NCBI GenBank assembly: GCA_902778165.1
Contig: CACYWQ010000006.1
Coordinates: forward strand, 25,800 to 89,799
DNA length: 64,000 bases
Direction: 5' to 3'
Source of the DNA: an uncultured Lachnospiraceae bacterium
Lineage (GTDB): Bacteria > Bacillota > Clostridia > Lachnospirales > Lachnospiraceae
The position numbers and the translations under genes were made by a program. Shown one piece after another: positions 63,955 through 64,000 of the stretch (within the stretch, counting starts at the first letter, position 1; each line of letters opens with the position of its first letter). The notes under the pieces were generated by a model. The model worked only from the letters and a program-made list of their open reading frames with translations, searched no databases and had not been told where the DNA came from.

Positions 63955-64000
63955 ATGGATTTGTATAAGGTCATCCTCGTTGATGATGAGGAAGAAGTCA
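63955..64000 (+). CDS. Response regulator, N-terminus (cut by window)
   Basis: ATG 63955 follows AAGGAGG. The visible residues MDLYKVILVDDEEEV are the start of a receiver domain with the acidic DDE cluster. In Lachnospiraceae such a gene after a sugar importer usually encodes a YesN/AraC-type regulator paired with a sensor kinase, but only the first 15 residues are seen. Confidence 0.8.
   Translation, partial: MDLYKVILVDDEEEV

Overview
The window looks like a chromosomal segment from an anaerobic, low-to-medium GC Firmicute of the family Lachnospiraceae, most plausibly near Butyrivibrio or Pseudobutyrivibrio. The grounds are AGGAGG-type ribosome sites with frequent TTG/GTG starts, lipoproteins without an outer-membrane machinery, a pyrophosphate-dependent phosphofructokinase next to glycogen phosphorylase, a signal-less GH10 xylanase, and a ChvE/GguA/GguB sugar importer. 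The genus is an inference; no rRNA is present. Nearly all genes lie on the + strand. No CRISPR array, intact transposase, rRNA gene or replication origin was seen.

Layout. 1-3.0 kb (minus strand): accessory genes (RhuM-Fic protein cut by the window edge, serine hydrolase, membrane protein, ABM monooxygenase). 3.0-3.8 kb: a scarred non-coding stretch with overlapping palindromes, a tRNA-Leu(UAG) whose 3' end is mirrored in a 27-bp hairpin, two double-hairpin repeats, a degenerate tRNA tail and a nitroreductase remnant. 3.9-6.4 kb: Zn-dependent phospholipase-like, HD-domain and rhodanese-TtcA genes. 6.4-7.0 kb: a repeat-rich gap with three kinds of repeat. 7.0-11.8 kb: a FecR-domain lipoprotein and a heterodimeric ABC exporter. 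11.8-13.2 kb: a DUF3990 ADP-ribosyltransferase-like gene overlapping an HTH gene (putative toxin-antitoxin). 13.3-18.0 kb: the str operon rpsL-rpsG-fusA-tuf. 18.1-18.4 kb: a second copy of the dispersed repeat found at 6.5 kb. 18.6-24.9 kb: a large lipoprotein, a VOC protein, a chemoreceptor and two unknown genes.

25-30.8 kb: intracellular xylanase, MATE pump, RNHCP protein, NAD synthetase, AEC transporter and a convergent DegV protein. 31-40 kb: a MacA/MacB-like export system coupled to a papain-fold-like protein, a cation exchanger, proC, a membrane-anchored unknown and putP. 40.1-42.5 kb: an ECF-like sigma factor followed by a polytopic membrane protein, a PrsW-type intramembrane protease and a small membrane protein, which reads as a sigma-signalling module. 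42.6-46.8 kb: divergent PPi-PFK and glycogen phosphorylase. 46.9-52.4 kb: SCP2-like protein, NYN/OST-HTH protein, MFS carrier, glycerophosphodiesterase, membrane-anchored polysaccharide deacetylase and bactofilin. 52.4-57.9 kb: the classic pyrH-frr-uppS-cdsA-dxr-rseP block (ribosome recycling, undecaprenyl and phospholipid synthesis, isoprenoids, site-2 protease). 57.9-64 kb: PfkB sugar kinase, PHP phosphoesterase, the multiple-sugar ABC importer with a strong leader hairpin and an attenuator between its genes, and the start of a response regulator.

Most interesting: (i) the two 216-217-bp copies of an intergenic element with nested palindromes; (ii) the tandem double-hairpin units beside tRNA-Leu, whose hairpin-region differences all fall in loops; (iii) the sigma/PrsW module lacking a recognisable anti-sigma factor; (iv) the DUF3990/HTH pair with a palindrome overlapping its promoter.
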